The position numbers and the translations under genes were made by a program. Shown here piece by piece: positions 25,746-34,528 of a stretch of DNA of 64,000 bases. The DNA is from CAYRXM01 sp964449465 (GTDB taxonomy: Bacteria > Chloroflexota > Anaerolineae > JAFGEY01). How positions within the stretch are numbered: the stretch's first letter is position 1; the number at the start of each line of letters is the position of its first letter. The stretch is taken from the NCBI GenBank assembly GCA_964449465.1, contig CAYVBK010000010.1, positions 1 to 64,000 of the forward strand, written 5' to 3'. The notes beneath the pieces were generated by a model. It ran no database searches. It worked only from the letters and a program-made list of their open reading frames with translations, and was not told the origin of the DNA.

Positions 25746-25994
25746 TCAGCGGACCTGGGGCAGGATTTCGTTATAGAAAAACATTTCCGCGCCGTGCGGG
25801 TCTATGCCGCGATACACCTTGTCGCCGACGCGGACAGACACGCCCATAGAGCAGTGTTCCATGCAGAACGCGCCCATCAACTCCACCCGGCCTTCCAATT
25901 GTTCTTTTTTGATCAAATTTTCAAAGGTCTCAGCGACCTGATCTGACCCGCGCACATAACACGAGCTGCCGACACAAATTACAATGGTTGTCAC
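25746..25994 (-). CDS. Thioredoxin-fold [2Fe-2S] ferredoxin (NuoE/HydC C-terminal type)
   Basis: An 82-residue single-domain protein of the thioredoxin-like [2Fe-2S] family. The ligands are C7, C12 (CVGSSC), C44 and C48 (CMEHC), the classical C-x4-C...C-x3-C spacing. It would carry single electrons between the formate dehydrogenase/flavin module and the hydrogenase-like sensor. It follows the TauE gene by 3 nt, and its stop lies just upstream of the hydrogenase start. It lacks the helical N-terminal domain of full-length NuoE. Confidence 0.9.
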   Translation of the reverse strand: MTTIVICVGSSCYVRGSDQVAETFENLIKKEQLEGRVELMGAFCMEHCSMGVSVRVGDKVYRGIDPHGAEMFFYNEILPQVR

Positions 25995-25997
25995 TTG

Positions 25998-26768
25998 TTA
26001 TCTCCTTATCAGGTAAATGATGGCGACGGTGAAGCCAATGCCCACCACGATCCAACGCAGCATAGCCGGCTTGATCCGCCCGGCCAGCCGCCCGCCCAGG
26101 GCGCCGCCGAGCAGGGCACCGACGGCCATCACCATGGCCACCGGCCAGATGACCTGGCCGGAAAAGACGAAAAAGATGGCGGCAGCCACGTTGACGCTCA
26201 GCGAGACCGACTGTTTGAGCGCGTTGAGGCGCGTCAGCGAGTCGTCGAGCAGCATGCCCAGCGTGGCCAGCACGATCACGCTGAGGCCGGCGCCAAAATA
26301 GCCGCCATAGATGGCTGCCAGGCCAATAGGTAGGATGGCCCACTTGTCGGACTGGGCATGCCGGCCGGGGCGGTTGGCGCGACGCACCAGCCAGGCACGC
26401 ACCGGGTCCTGGACGGCCAGCAAGATCGAGGCCAGCAAGATCAGGAACGGCACCAGGTCACGAAAGATTTTTTCCTGTGTGATCAGCAGCAGGATGCCGC
26501 CGATGATACCGCCGACGGCGGCGGCCGGCAAAATCCAGACCATGCGCTTTTTCTGGTCGCGCAGGTCTTGCCACTGGGCCAGGGTAGCTCCCAGATAGCC
26601 TGGACACAATGACACGGTGCTGGTGATGTTGGCGGCAACCGGCGGAATGCCCACCGCGACCATCATGGGAAAGGTGATCAGGGTGCCGCCGCCGGCCAGG
26701 GCGTTGACCATGCCGGCGGCCAGGGCGGCCAGTCCAACCAGGACAAACCCAACCCAGTCTATTGTCAT
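25998..26768 (-). CDS. TauE/SafE family membrane transporter
   Basis: A 256-residue polytopic protein with about eight helices of the sulfite-exporter/TSUP family. The duplicated family motif is visible as GMVNALAGGGTLITFPMM in the first half and GLAAIYGGYFGAGLSVIV in the second. The ATG at 26768 overlaps the formate dehydrogenase stop as ATGA, so they are coupled. Family members export small organosulfur or organic anions. Lying between formate dehydrogenase and hydrogenase genes, transport of formate or a sulfur anion is conceivable, but the family gives no direct support for formate. Confidence 0.85.
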   Translation of the reverse strand: MTIDWVGFVLVGLAALAAGMVNALAGGGTLITFPMMVAVGIPPVAANITSTVSLCPGYLGATLAQWQDLRDQKKRMVWILPAAAVGGIIGGILLLITQEKIFRDLVPFLILLASILLAVQDPVRAWLVRRANRPGRHAQSDKWAILPIGLAAIYGGYFGAGLSVIVLATLGMLLDDSLTRLNALKQSVSLSVNVAAAIFFVFSGQVIWPVAMVMAVGALLGGALGGRLAGRIKPAMLRWIVVGIGFTVAIIYLIRR

Positions 26769-29584
26769 TTCTCGACCTTTTCTATGCGCACGGCGCAGAC
26801 TTTGAACTCGGGTATTTTGGCCACCGGGTCGAGCGCGCCATGGGTCAGCGCGTTGATCGGCGCTTCTTTGAAATGGAATGTGCCAAAGACCATGCCCGGC
26901 GCCGAGCGGTCGGTGACGTGGGCGCGGGCGCGCACCTCGCCGCGCCGCGATTGCACGCGCACCCAGTCGCCGTCGCGGATGTTTAGCCGTTTGGCGTCTA
27001 TGGGGTTGACCTGGATGCGCTCTTCGGGGGCGATCAGGTCCAGCCCTTTGGAGCGGCGGGTCATCGTGCCGGTGTGATAGTGGTATTGGATGCGCCCGGT
27101 GCTGAGGTAGAACGGATACTCGTCGTCGGGCAGCTCGGCGGCTGGCGCAAATTCGATGGGAAAGAATTTGCCCAGCCCACGCGCAAACCGGCCCTTGTGC
27201 AAATAGGGCGTGCCGGGGTGATATTTGGTTGGGCAGGGCCATTGCAACCCGCCCCGCTCCAGCCGCTCATAGCTGATGCCGGCATAGCTCGGCGTCAGGG
27301 CGGCCAGTTCGTCAAAAATTTCAGACGGTGAGCTGTAATTCCAAAAACCGTGCGGTGCCGCACTGATGGGATAGCGACTGCCCGAATCGGTTTGCGCAGC
27401 GACCAGGCGGGCGCTGACTCGCCGGGCGATCTCGCTGATGATCTGCCAGTCGGGCAGAGCGTCGCCGGGCGGGTTGATGGCCTGACGCACGCGCTGCACC
27501 CGCCGTTCGGTGTTGGTAAAAGTGCCGTCCTTTTCGGCAAAGCTGGCCGCCGGCAATACCACATCGGCCAGTTGCGCCGTCTCGGTCAAAAAGATGTCTT
27601 GTACCACCAAAAATTCCAGCGATTCCAGCGATTTTTTCACGTGGGCCGAGTCGGCGTCACTGAGGACGGGGTTCTCGCCGACGATGTACATAGCCTTGAG
27701 CTTGCCTTCCAGCGCGGCCGGCAGCATTTCGGTAACGGTGAGGCCCACCTTGTTGGAGAGGCGCATGCCGGTGGCCCAACCCTGCTGGAATTTGGTCAGC
27801 ACAGCTTCAGAGGTGACGGGCTGATAGCCAGGAAAGACATTGGGCAGGCCGCCTACGTCGCAGGCGCCTTGCACATTGTTTTGGCCGCGCAAGGGGCAAA
27901 GGCCGTTGCCTTCACTGCCAATGTGGCCACACAACATGGTCAGGTTGGCCAGCGATTTGACGTTGTTGGTGCCGCTGGTGTGTTGGGTGATGCCCATAGC
28001 GTACAGGATCATGGCTTTGGAAGCCTGGGCATACATGCGCGCTGCTTTGCGCAGGTCGTCGGCGGGGATGCCGGTGATCCTGGCTACCAGCTCTGGGGTG
28101 TAAGGCTTGACCGCTTCTTGCAGTGCTTTAAAATCTTCTGTCCGCTCCTGGACAAATTCCTTATCCGCAAGTTCTTCGGCCAAAATCACATGCATCAGGC
28201 CGTTGATCCAGGCCACGTCGGTGCCGGGGCGAGGTTGCAGCCAGACGTGGGCATATTTGACCAGTTCGACCTTGCGCGGGTCAACGATGATCAGTTTGGC
28301 GCGTTTGCGTTCGACGGCTCGTTTGACCATACGCCCGATGATGGGATGCGTTTCGGCGGTGTTGCTGCCGGTGATCAAGATCAGGTCGGTGTTTTCGATC
28401 TCGCTCATCGAGTTGGTCATTGCACCACTGCCAAAGGAGGCGGCCAGACCGGCCACCGTGGCGCTGTGTCAAAGCCGGGCGCAATGGTCAATGTTGTTGG
28501 TGCCGATCACCCCGCGCATCAATTTTTGCAACAGGTAATTGTCTTCGTTGGTGGCGCGGGCTGAGGCCAGCCCGCCGATGGCATCGGGACCGTGTTGGAC
28601 ACGAATTTGGGTCAGCCGGTCGGCCACGTAATCCAGGGCTTCATCCCAATTGACTTCTTGCCAATAGCTGCCGCGCCGGATCATGGGCGATTTGAGGCGG
28701 TCTTTGTGGTTGACAAAGTCATAGCCAAAGCGGCCTTTGGCGCAGAGGGCGCCCTGGTTCACGCCGCCTTCGGCCGGAGTGACCCCGATGATGCGGTTGC
28801 CGGCCACGTTCAATTCCAGTTCGCAACCGCAGCCGCAATAGGTGCAGACGGTGCGCACTTTTTTAATCTCCCAGGGCTTGGGGCGGGCCTGGTAAAAGGT
28901 TTTGTTTTGTGTCTCGGTCAAAGCGTTGACGGGGCAGATGGCCATACACTCGCCGCACGAAATACATTCGGGCCGCAGTTCGGGCGGGGCGTCGGGGGCG
29001 AGCTGGGCTGGAGCGATGCGGGTATTGGCTCCGCGCCCCTTGAAATTGATCGCCCCCATGCCGCTGATCTCGATGCAGGCTTCGACGCAGCGGCCGCACA
29101 GCACACAGCGACGGGGGTGATATTCGATCAACGGTGTGGCATACGGTTCTGGCTCAAACTCGATGGGGCGCAGGTCGTAGGTGTGCAGGTCTTGATGGGT
29201 CATGTCGTATTGATGTGCCAGGTCTTGCAACTGGCACGCCCCGTTGATCTCGCAGGCGGTGCAGTTGAGCGGATGGCGCAGCAAGATCATCTTGAGCGTC
29301 TCGCGGCGCAGGTTTTCCAGCATGGGGGTGTGGGTGCGCACTTGCATGCCTTCGCGGGCCGGGGTGGTGCAGGCCGTCACCGGCATGGGCGTTCCCTGCA
29401 CCTGGACAATGCACAGGCGGCAGGCTCCTAGTGGCTTGAGTTTGTCGGTGTAGCACAGGGTGGGAATGGGGATGCCGTTTTCGCGAGCCACGTCCAGGAT
29501 GGTCTGGCCATCGCGGGCCAGCACGGCCTGATCGTCTATGGTCAGATGGATGCGTCGTAAATTGTGTCGGGTTAATGAGGTCAT
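26765..29584 (-). CDS. fdhA: Formate dehydrogenase alpha subunit, selenocysteine-containing (in-frame TGA)
   Basis: One reading frame of 940 codons with an internal TGA at 28471-28469, residue 372. The context DHCARL-U-HSATVAGL matches the Sec site of formate dehydrogenases (CARV-U-HGPSVAGL in E. coli FdhF). Domains: [2Fe-2S] (C44, C55, C58, C72); His-Cys [4Fe-4S] (H104, C108, C111, C117); two [4Fe-4S] (C160/163/166/170 and C207/210/213/217); the Mo/W-bisMGD domain with its own cluster (C247, C250, C254, C281); and a C-terminal MGD-binding domain. It oxidises formate to CO2, probably with NAD(P)+ through the next subunit upstream. A SECIS hairpin follows the TGA. Reading TGA as stop would wrongly split it into 371- and 563-residue pieces. 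Confidence 0.95.
28439..28471 (-). promoter_or_regulatory. Bacterial SECIS element and Sec codon of fdhA
   Basis: On the minus strand the TGA (28471-28469) is followed 18 nt later by the loop GGTCT. The loop is closed by a 7-bp stem, GGTGGCC pairing with GGCCGCC (28457-28439), with one G-U pair. The loop sequence and its distance from the UGA agree with what I recall of the E. coli fdhF SECIS. Confidence 0.92.
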
Positions 29585-29598
29585 ATTCGGCTACCTAT

Positions 29599-31539
29599 CT
29601 ATTTCTCTGTCGCTACCAAAAGGATTCTATAGCATCTCAGGCAGCGGTCGGCTTCTAACAAGGCGTCTTCGGGCGTGAGGCCGGTTTCGACTTCATCAAA
29701 GTCATCTACTCGCTCTGGCACCGAGCGCATGGGCATCTCGATGCGTTCTTCGCCGCCAAAACGGTCTACCTGGTCGGCGTCTATTTGCGAGAGGGCGCGG
29801 AAAATGCGGCTCAGGCGTTCGTCTTGGGTGAGGGAAACCTGGCCTTGTTGCAGGTATTGGTCAATCGAGTTGCTGACGCGCAGGCCGGCAGCCATCGCTT
29901 CGATCAACGCGCCTGGTCCGGTCATACAGTCGCCGCCGGCAAACACGCCGGGGATGTTGGTTTGCAGGGTGTCCGGGTCGGTCTGGATGGTGCCCCAGCG
30001 GGTCAGTTCGGGCTTGATGTCGCCTTCCAGACAGGAGATGTCCACTTTTTGGCCTATAGCCGGGATGACCAGATCGCAGTCAATGATAAACTCAGAGCCA
30101 GGCACGGGTGCCGGGCTGCGCCGGCCGCTGCTATCGGGTTCGCCCAAAGCCATTTGTACGCACTCGACGCCGACGACCCGATTGTCCTGGATGATCAGGC
30201 GGGTGGGGTTGCTCAAAAAGTGGTAAATGACGCCTTCTTCATGGGCGTCGTGTACTTCGACCTTGTCGGCGGGCATTTCGTCGCGGGTGCGGCGGTAGAC
30301 CAGATGCACTTTAGGGATGCCCAGTCGCTTGGCCGAGCGGGCGCAGTCCATAGCCACATTGCCGCCGCCTACCACCACAGCGCGTTGGGCAGCGGGGATG
30401 GGTTGGTTTTTGTTGATGCGAAATAAAAAGTCAATGCCGATCATGTATCCTTGCGGATTCAATTCTTCGCCTTTGACGCGCATAGTCTGGCCGAGTTGGG
30501 CACCGATGGCGATAAAGATGGCTTCAAAGCCGCGCTCTTGGAGTTGTTGCAGGGTAAAATCGCGCCCCAGTCGTTGCTGGTAATGAATCTGGGCGCCCAT
30601 GTTTTGAATGATGTCAATTTCGGTGCGCAACACCTCGCGGGGCAGGCGGTAATCGGGGATGCCTACAGCGGCCATACCGCCCGGCTCATCCAATGCTTCG
30701 AAAATCTCGACACGATAGCCTTTGCGCAAGAGATGATAGGCGGCGGTGACCCCGGCCGGCCCGGCGCCGATGACGGCCACCCGTTTGGCATCGGGGGCGA
30801 TGGTCACGTGCGGCTCGTATTTCTTGATCGCCGCATCTATTTCGACATCGCCGACGAACCGCTTGAGGTGTTTGATGCTGACAGGGTTGTCCAGCTTGCC
30901 ACGCCGACAGACAAACTCGCAAAAGCGCACACAGACGCGCCCGCACACCGAGGCCAGGGGGTTCTTTTCGTGTACTACCGACAGCGACTCGGCATAGCGG
31001 CCGCCTTTGATGTACTCGATGTAACGGGGAATGTCCAGCCGCTCGGGGCAGGCTTCGATGCAGGGGGCGGTGACTTTGGTGTGATAGACGCGACGCGGTC
31101 GCCGTCGCCCTTCATAGATGGCACGGCGAAATTCGTCCTCGTAGCGGTCTAGCAGGGCCAGCACGGCGTTCATCGAGGTGTGACCCAATTCGCACATCGA
31201 GCCGGCCCACACCAGGTCGCCCACTCGCCGCAAAATGTCCAGGTCTTCTTCCTGGCCGCGTCCATCGGCGATGCGGGTCAACACATCAGCAGCCACGCGG
31301 GTGCCCATGCGACACGGCACGCATTTGCCGCACGATTCTCCCTGAATGACCTCCATATACGCGCGGGCCATATCTACCACATCTATGCGCTGGTCGAACA
31401 CAAAAAATCCATCCCAGCCCATCACGGCCAGGATAGGGTTGCCCGGCTCGTATTCTTGCATCTGCGGTGGGCGGTCGGTGCGGGGCTGGTTCTCCCATAC
31501 ACCCACAACGGGACTGTCCATCGGGTCTATTTTTTCCAA
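29599..31539 (-). CDS. NuoF C-terminal / GltD-like fusion flavoprotein (formate dehydrogenase partner)
   Basis: A 646-residue fusion. The N-terminal part (about 35-140) is only the NADH_4Fe-4S domain of NuoF (C70, C73, C76 in ESCGKCVPC, and C116); the FMN/NADH-binding part of NuoF is missing. The rest is a GltD-like module: a Cys-rich Fe-S region (CIEACPERLDIP, CGRVCVRFCEFVC), an FAD Rossmann fold (VIGAGPAGVTAAYHL), an NAD(P) fold (VVGGGNVAMDCARSA) and a C-terminal FAD motif (GVFAGGDCMTGPG). It probably passes electrons from fdhA to NAD(P)+. The TTG start at 31539 follows GGAGG and lies 2 nt after the rex stop. Confidence 0.85.
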   Translation of the reverse strand: MEKIDPMDSPVVGVWENQPRTDRPPQMQEYEPGNPILAVMGWDGFFVFDQRIDVVDMARAYMEVIQGESCGKCVPCRMGTRVAADVLTRIADGRGQEEDLDILRRVGDLVWAGSMCELGHTSMNAVLALLDRYEDEFRRAIYEGRRRPRRVYHTKVTAPCIEACPERLDIPRYIEYIKGGRYAESLSVVHEKNPLASVCGRVCVRFCEFVCRRGKLDNPVSIKHLKRFVGDVEIDAAIKKYEPHVTIAPDAKRVAVIGAGPAGVTAAYHLLRKGYRVEIFEALDEPGGMAAVGIPDYRLPREVLRTEIDIIQNMGAQIHYQQRLGRDFTLQQLQERGFEAIFIAIGAQLGQTMRVKGEELNPQGYMIGIDFLFRINKNQPIPAAQRAVVVGGGNVAMDCARSAKRLGIPKVHLVYRRTRDEMPADKVEVHDAHEEGVIYHFLSNPTRLIIQDNRVVGVECVQMALGEPDSSGRRSPAPVPGSEFIIDCDLVIPAIGQKVDISCLEGDIKPELTRWGTIQTDPDTLQTNIPGVFAGGDCMTGPGALIEAMAAGLRVSNSIDQYLQQGQVSLTQDERLSRIFRALSQIDADQVDRFGGEERIEMPMRSVPERVDDFDEVETGLTPEDALLEADRCLRCYRILLVATEK

Positions 31540-31541
31540 GA

Positions 31542-32216
31542 TTATACCTCCTTGTGTGCTATTTGCAGTTTCTTTTGCGTGATATAGTGGGACAGCATGG
31601 CCAGTTCGGCGGCCAGGTCTTGATTTTTGACATAGACCTCGGACGGCACGTGCAGCTCGCACGGGGCAAAATTCCAGATCACCTGGATGCCGCCCTGGAT
31701 CATGGCGTCGGCGATTTCTTGCGCTGCTGTTGCTGGCACGGTGAGGATGCCCATTTGAATGTGCAATCGCTGTGCCAGATCGCTTAGCTTGGAGACCGGC
31801 AAAATCTCACAATCGCCGACTATCTGGCCGATCTTGGCCGGGTCGAGATCAAAGCAGGCCACAATGCGCAAACCATAGCGGCCAAAGCCAGGATACTGGG
31901 CCAGAGCGCGACCCAGGTTGCCCATGCCTACCAGCACGGCCTCTTTGTCGTTGATCAGCCCCAAAAAATCTTCCAGGTAGGCGGCCAGTTGTTGGGCGTC
32001 ATAGCCGGCTCCGGAGCGGCCTTCCAGATCGAGGTGACTCAGGTCTTTGCGCACCTGCGCGTCCGAAACGCCGGCGCTATGCCCCAATTCGGCCGAGGAG
32101 ACAAAAAAGACGCTTTGCTCAATGGCCTGCCGCAAGCGGCGGTAATAGATCGGCAGGCGGTACAGGCAGGGGCGCGGCAACCCGAACAGTGGTTGGGTTT
32201 GAGATTTTGCGCTCAT
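31542..32216 (-). CDS. rex: Redox-sensing transcriptional repressor Rex
   Basis: A 224-residue DNA-binding protein that senses the NADH/NAD+ ratio. The N-terminal winged helix (about 10-80) contains SAELGHSAGVSDAQVRKDL. The Rossmann domain has VLVGMGNLGRALA, and a C-terminal domain-swap helix ends the protein. The start at 32216 (MSAKS) is chosen because GAGAGAG precedes it; the longer in-frame start at 32285 would overlap the promoter. It is the first gene of the formate dehydrogenase/hydrogenase run and is 2 nt from the next start, so it very likely represses its own operon when NADH is low. Confidence 0.93.
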   Translation of the reverse strand: MSAKSQTQPLFGLPRPCLYRLPIYYRRLRQAIEQSVFFVSSAELGHSAGVSDAQVRKDLSHLDLEGRSGAGYDAQQLAAYLEDFLGLINDKEAVLVGMGNLGRALAQYPGFGRYGLRIVACFDLDPAKIGQIVGDCEILPVSKLSDLAQRLHIQMGILTVPATAAQEIADAMIQGGIQVIWNFAPCELHVPSEVYVKNQDLAAELAMLSHYITQKKLQIAHKEV

Positions 32217-32240
32217 ACACTCTCTCGATTCGTTCTTTTT

Positions 32241-32248
32241 TTCACAAA
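32241..32248 (-). promoter_or_regulatory. Rex-like half operator
   Basis: TTTGTGAA on the minus strand gives a perfect left half of the Rex site (TTGTGAA-N4-TTCACAA type). The right half (GAACGAA) is poor. It lies right at the predicted transcription start of rex, where a repressor would block initiation. Confidence 0.5.
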
Positions 32249-32256
32249 CTCTGGAG

Positions 32257-32285
32257 ATTATACAATAATTTGGGGTGGCTGTCAA
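32257..32285 (-). promoter_or_regulatory. Consensus promoter of the rex-fdh-hyd operon
   Basis: On the minus strand a perfect TTGACA (32285-32280) and a perfect TATAAT (32262-32257) are spaced 17 bp apart. The leader is about 35 nt to the rex start. Confidence 0.88.
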
Positions 32286-32329
32286 GAGGGATCGTTCAGA
32301 AATTCACAAAAAGGCGCTGAGATAACAAG

Positions 32330-32353
32330 CAAGGCGGGTTTTAGCCCGCCTTG
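32330..32353 (-). terminator. Hairpin overlapping the yhhQ stop codon
   Basis: caaggcggg and cccgccttg pair perfectly (9 bp) around ttttag, which contains the yhhQ stop on the minus strand. It probably separates yhhQ from the rex operon; the T-run on the minus strand is weak. Confidence 0.65.
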
Positions 32354-33024
32354 TTTTCGTGCACCAGGTAAATCCCCGGCAGACTGACCAACGTCACCAC
32401 TCCTTTGACCAGGATGTTGGACAGCACGATGCCCCAGATCACCGCGGCGGGCAGCCCCGGCGCAAAAGGCAGGTCGGCAAAGGCAAACCAGCAAAAGATG
32501 AGGCTGTCTATCGGCACGCTGACGGCATTGCTGACCAGCACGCGCGCCCATTGATGGCGGGTGGTGATGCGCGTGACCCAGAGGTGATACATTTCGGTGT
32601 CGAGCAGTTCGCTGATCACTTCGGCCAGGATGCTGGCAATGACGATACGCCAGACCGGGCCGAGGATGGCGGCAAATTCGGCCTGCAAGCCCCAACCAGG
32701 GTCGGCGGGCAGCCAGGCGACAAAGGCAAACAGGGCAGCCATGATCAGGTTGATGGCGGCGGCGGTGAGAATGACCGTGCGCGCGGCTGCTTTGCCCATC
32801 AACTTGTGCACCATATCGCGCAGGGTAAAGGTAAAGGGATAGATGAATGTGCCGCCGTCAATGGGCAGGGCCGCGCCGGCCGGGCCGATCAAGGCGATTT
32901 TCAGGCTGGCAATATCGGCCATCATTTGGGCGGCGATGTAGGCCGATACCACCAGCAGGCCGGAGGTGGGCCATCCAGGGATGGATTCTTCGAGGGGAGG
33001 CCACGATGTGGGTTTTTCTTGCAT
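32341..33024 (-). CDS. yhhQ: Queuosine precursor transporter (VUT/DUF165 family)
   Basis: A 227-residue membrane protein with about six helices of the YhhQ/VUT family, which imports preQ0/preQ1 or queuine for tRNA modification. Marks are the AAQMMADI start, GTFIYPFTFTLRDMVHKLMG, ILAEVISELLDTEMYHLWV and SNAVSVPIDSLIFCWFAF. It lies 95 nt after etfA on the same strand. No tgt or queuosine synthesis genes are adjacent in the window. Confidence 0.9.
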   Translation of the reverse strand: MQEKPTSWPPLEESIPGWPTSGLLVVSAYIAAQMMADIASLKIALIGPAGAALPIDGGTFIYPFTFTLRDMVHKLMGKAAARTVILTAAAINLIMAALFAFVAWLPADPGWGLQAEFAAILGPVWRIVIASILAEVISELLDTEMYHLWVTRITTRHQWARVLVSNAVSVPIDSLIFCWFAFADLPFAPGLPAAVIWGIVLSNILVKGVVTLVSLPGIYLVHENKAG

Positions 33025-33119
33025 AAATACCTCGAAAAAGCGGTCGGCGGTCAGCGGTTGACAAACCAGATGGTATGCCGGTTGCTGGCCGCTGACGGCT
33101 GATGGCTATTTGTCGACCA

Positions 33120-34343
33120 TTACTTGCGCAATCTGGTTTGGAAGGATTTGGTCAGTGCCGGCAGCACTTCAAACAGGTCGCCGACGATGCCGTAATGGGC
33201 CACCTGGAAAATGGGCGCTTCGGGATCCCGGTTGACGGCCACGATCACTTTGCTGGTGCGCATGCCGGCCAGGTGTTGGATTGCCCCCGAAATGCCGCAG
33301 GCAATGTACAGGTCGGGGCGCACGGTGCGCCCGGTTTGCCCCACCTGGTGAACATAGGGAATCCAGCCGGCGTCAACGGCGGCGCGCGAGGCGCCCACTG
33401 CGCCACCCAGCACCTGCGCCAATTCTTCGATCACCTTGAATCCGTCTGGCCCCTTGACACCGCGTCCGCCGGAGACAATGATGCGGGCATCGGCCAGGTT
33501 GATGCCTGATTCTTCGGTCAGAAAATCAATGACCTGGCTGGCAATCTGGTCTTCTTGTAGCAAGGCTTTTTCGCGCACAATCTGCCCTTGTCGGGTGGGA
33601 TCGGGCTGCGGGGTTTCAAAGACGCGGTGGCGCACCGTGGCCATTTGTGGGCGGTGATGAGGGCAGAGGATGGTGGCCATAATGTTGCCACCAAAAGCCG
33701 GGCGGGTTTGCCGCAAAAGCCGAGTCTCCGTGCCGTTCACCTCGTGAACGCCGATGTCCAGCGCGGTGCAGTCGGCGGTGAGGCCGGTGACCAATTGCGT
33801 GGCCACCGAGCCGGCCAGGTCGCGCCCGCGTGAGCTGGCGCCCATCAGAATAATGTCGGGGCGGTAGCGGCGGGCCAGGTCTACCATGATTGCCGCAAAG
33901 GGGGCGGTGCGATATTGGGCCAGGGTGGGGTCGTCTACCAGGAAAACGCGGTCGGCACCATAGGCAATCGCTTCGCCTGCCAGGTGTTCAACCTGATGTC
34001 CCAACACACAGGCGGTGAGGGTGGTTCCAAGCTGGCCGGCCAGTTCGCGGCCCTTGCCGGCCATCTCCCACGAGATCGAACCAGCTTGACCGTTGAATTG
34101 CTCGACCCAAAACCACACCCCTTGATAATCGGCTTGATCGGGCGTGACCTGGGCGGGGGGTTCGGCGGCCGGCAGGCGCAGGGCTTCGGTGGGACACTCG
34201 TTCACACATGCTCCGCAGGCGGTGCAATTGTCGTTGACGGCGGCGATGTTGTCTGCGTCTAGTGCCAGCGCGCCAAAGGCGCAGGCGTCTACACACGCGC
34301 CGCAGCCGATGCACAAAGTACGATCTATTTCTAACAATGGCAT
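33120..34343 (-). CDS. etfA: Electron transfer flavoprotein alpha subunit with N-terminal ferredoxin domain
   Basis: A 407-residue EtfA. The N-terminal about 60 residues form a 2x[4Fe-4S] ferredoxin domain (CIGCGACVDAC and CTACGACVNEC). It is followed by the EtfA N-domain and the FAD-binding C-domain (SGGRGVKGPDGF, GASRAAVDAGWI, VGQTGRTVRPDLYIACGISG). ETFs of this layout (as in CarE of Acetobacterium) occur in flavin-based electron-bifurcating complexes. The ATG at 34343 has AAAGGAG upstream; an in-frame ATG at 34373 does not. It is separated from etfB by a DNA methyltransferase remnant. Probable electron partner of the acyl-CoA dehydrogenase upstream. Confidence 0.93.
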   Translation of the reverse strand: MPLLEIDRTLCIGCGACVDACAFGALALDADNIAAVNDNCTACGACVNECPTEALRLPAAEPPAQVTPDQADYQGVWFWVEQFNGQAGSISWEMAGKGRELAGQLGTTLTACVLGHQVEHLAGEAIAYGADRVFLVDDPTLAQYRTAPFAAIMVDLARRYRPDIILMGASSRGRDLAGSVATQLVTGLTADCTALDIGVHEVNGTETRLLRQTRPAFGGNIMATILCPHHRPQMATVRHRVFETPQPDPTRQGQIVREKALLQEDQIASQVIDFLTEESGINLADARIIVSGGRGVKGPDGFKVIEELAQVLGGAVGASRAAVDAGWIPYVHQVGQTGRTVRPDLYIACGISGAIQHLAGMRTSKVIVAVNRDPEAPIFQVAHYGIVGDLFEVLPALTKSFQTRLRK

Positions 34344-34528
34344 AGGTGCTCCTTTGATATTTAATGAGTCCACTGAAGAAAATGTTTTATCATAGAGATA
34401 TCGAGTTCACACAGAACACAAATAGTCTTAAAATTATTTTTATTTTCATCAATGCTCGTTATTCTCAGTACCTCAGTGGCGAAAGAGGCCTTTTTTCAGG
34501 AGAGTCATATATGCAATCCTACATCATT

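Noticed and set aside
28456..28471. Stop codon and separate downstream start making two formate dehydrogenase genes
   Set aside because: The frame is the same on both sides, the residue context is the known Sec site and a SECIS hairpin follows, so the TGA is read as selenocysteine.
32285..34528. Rex, yhhQ and etfA as one operon
   Set aside because: A hairpin at 32330-32353 and a consensus promoter at 32257-32285 separate rex from yhhQ.
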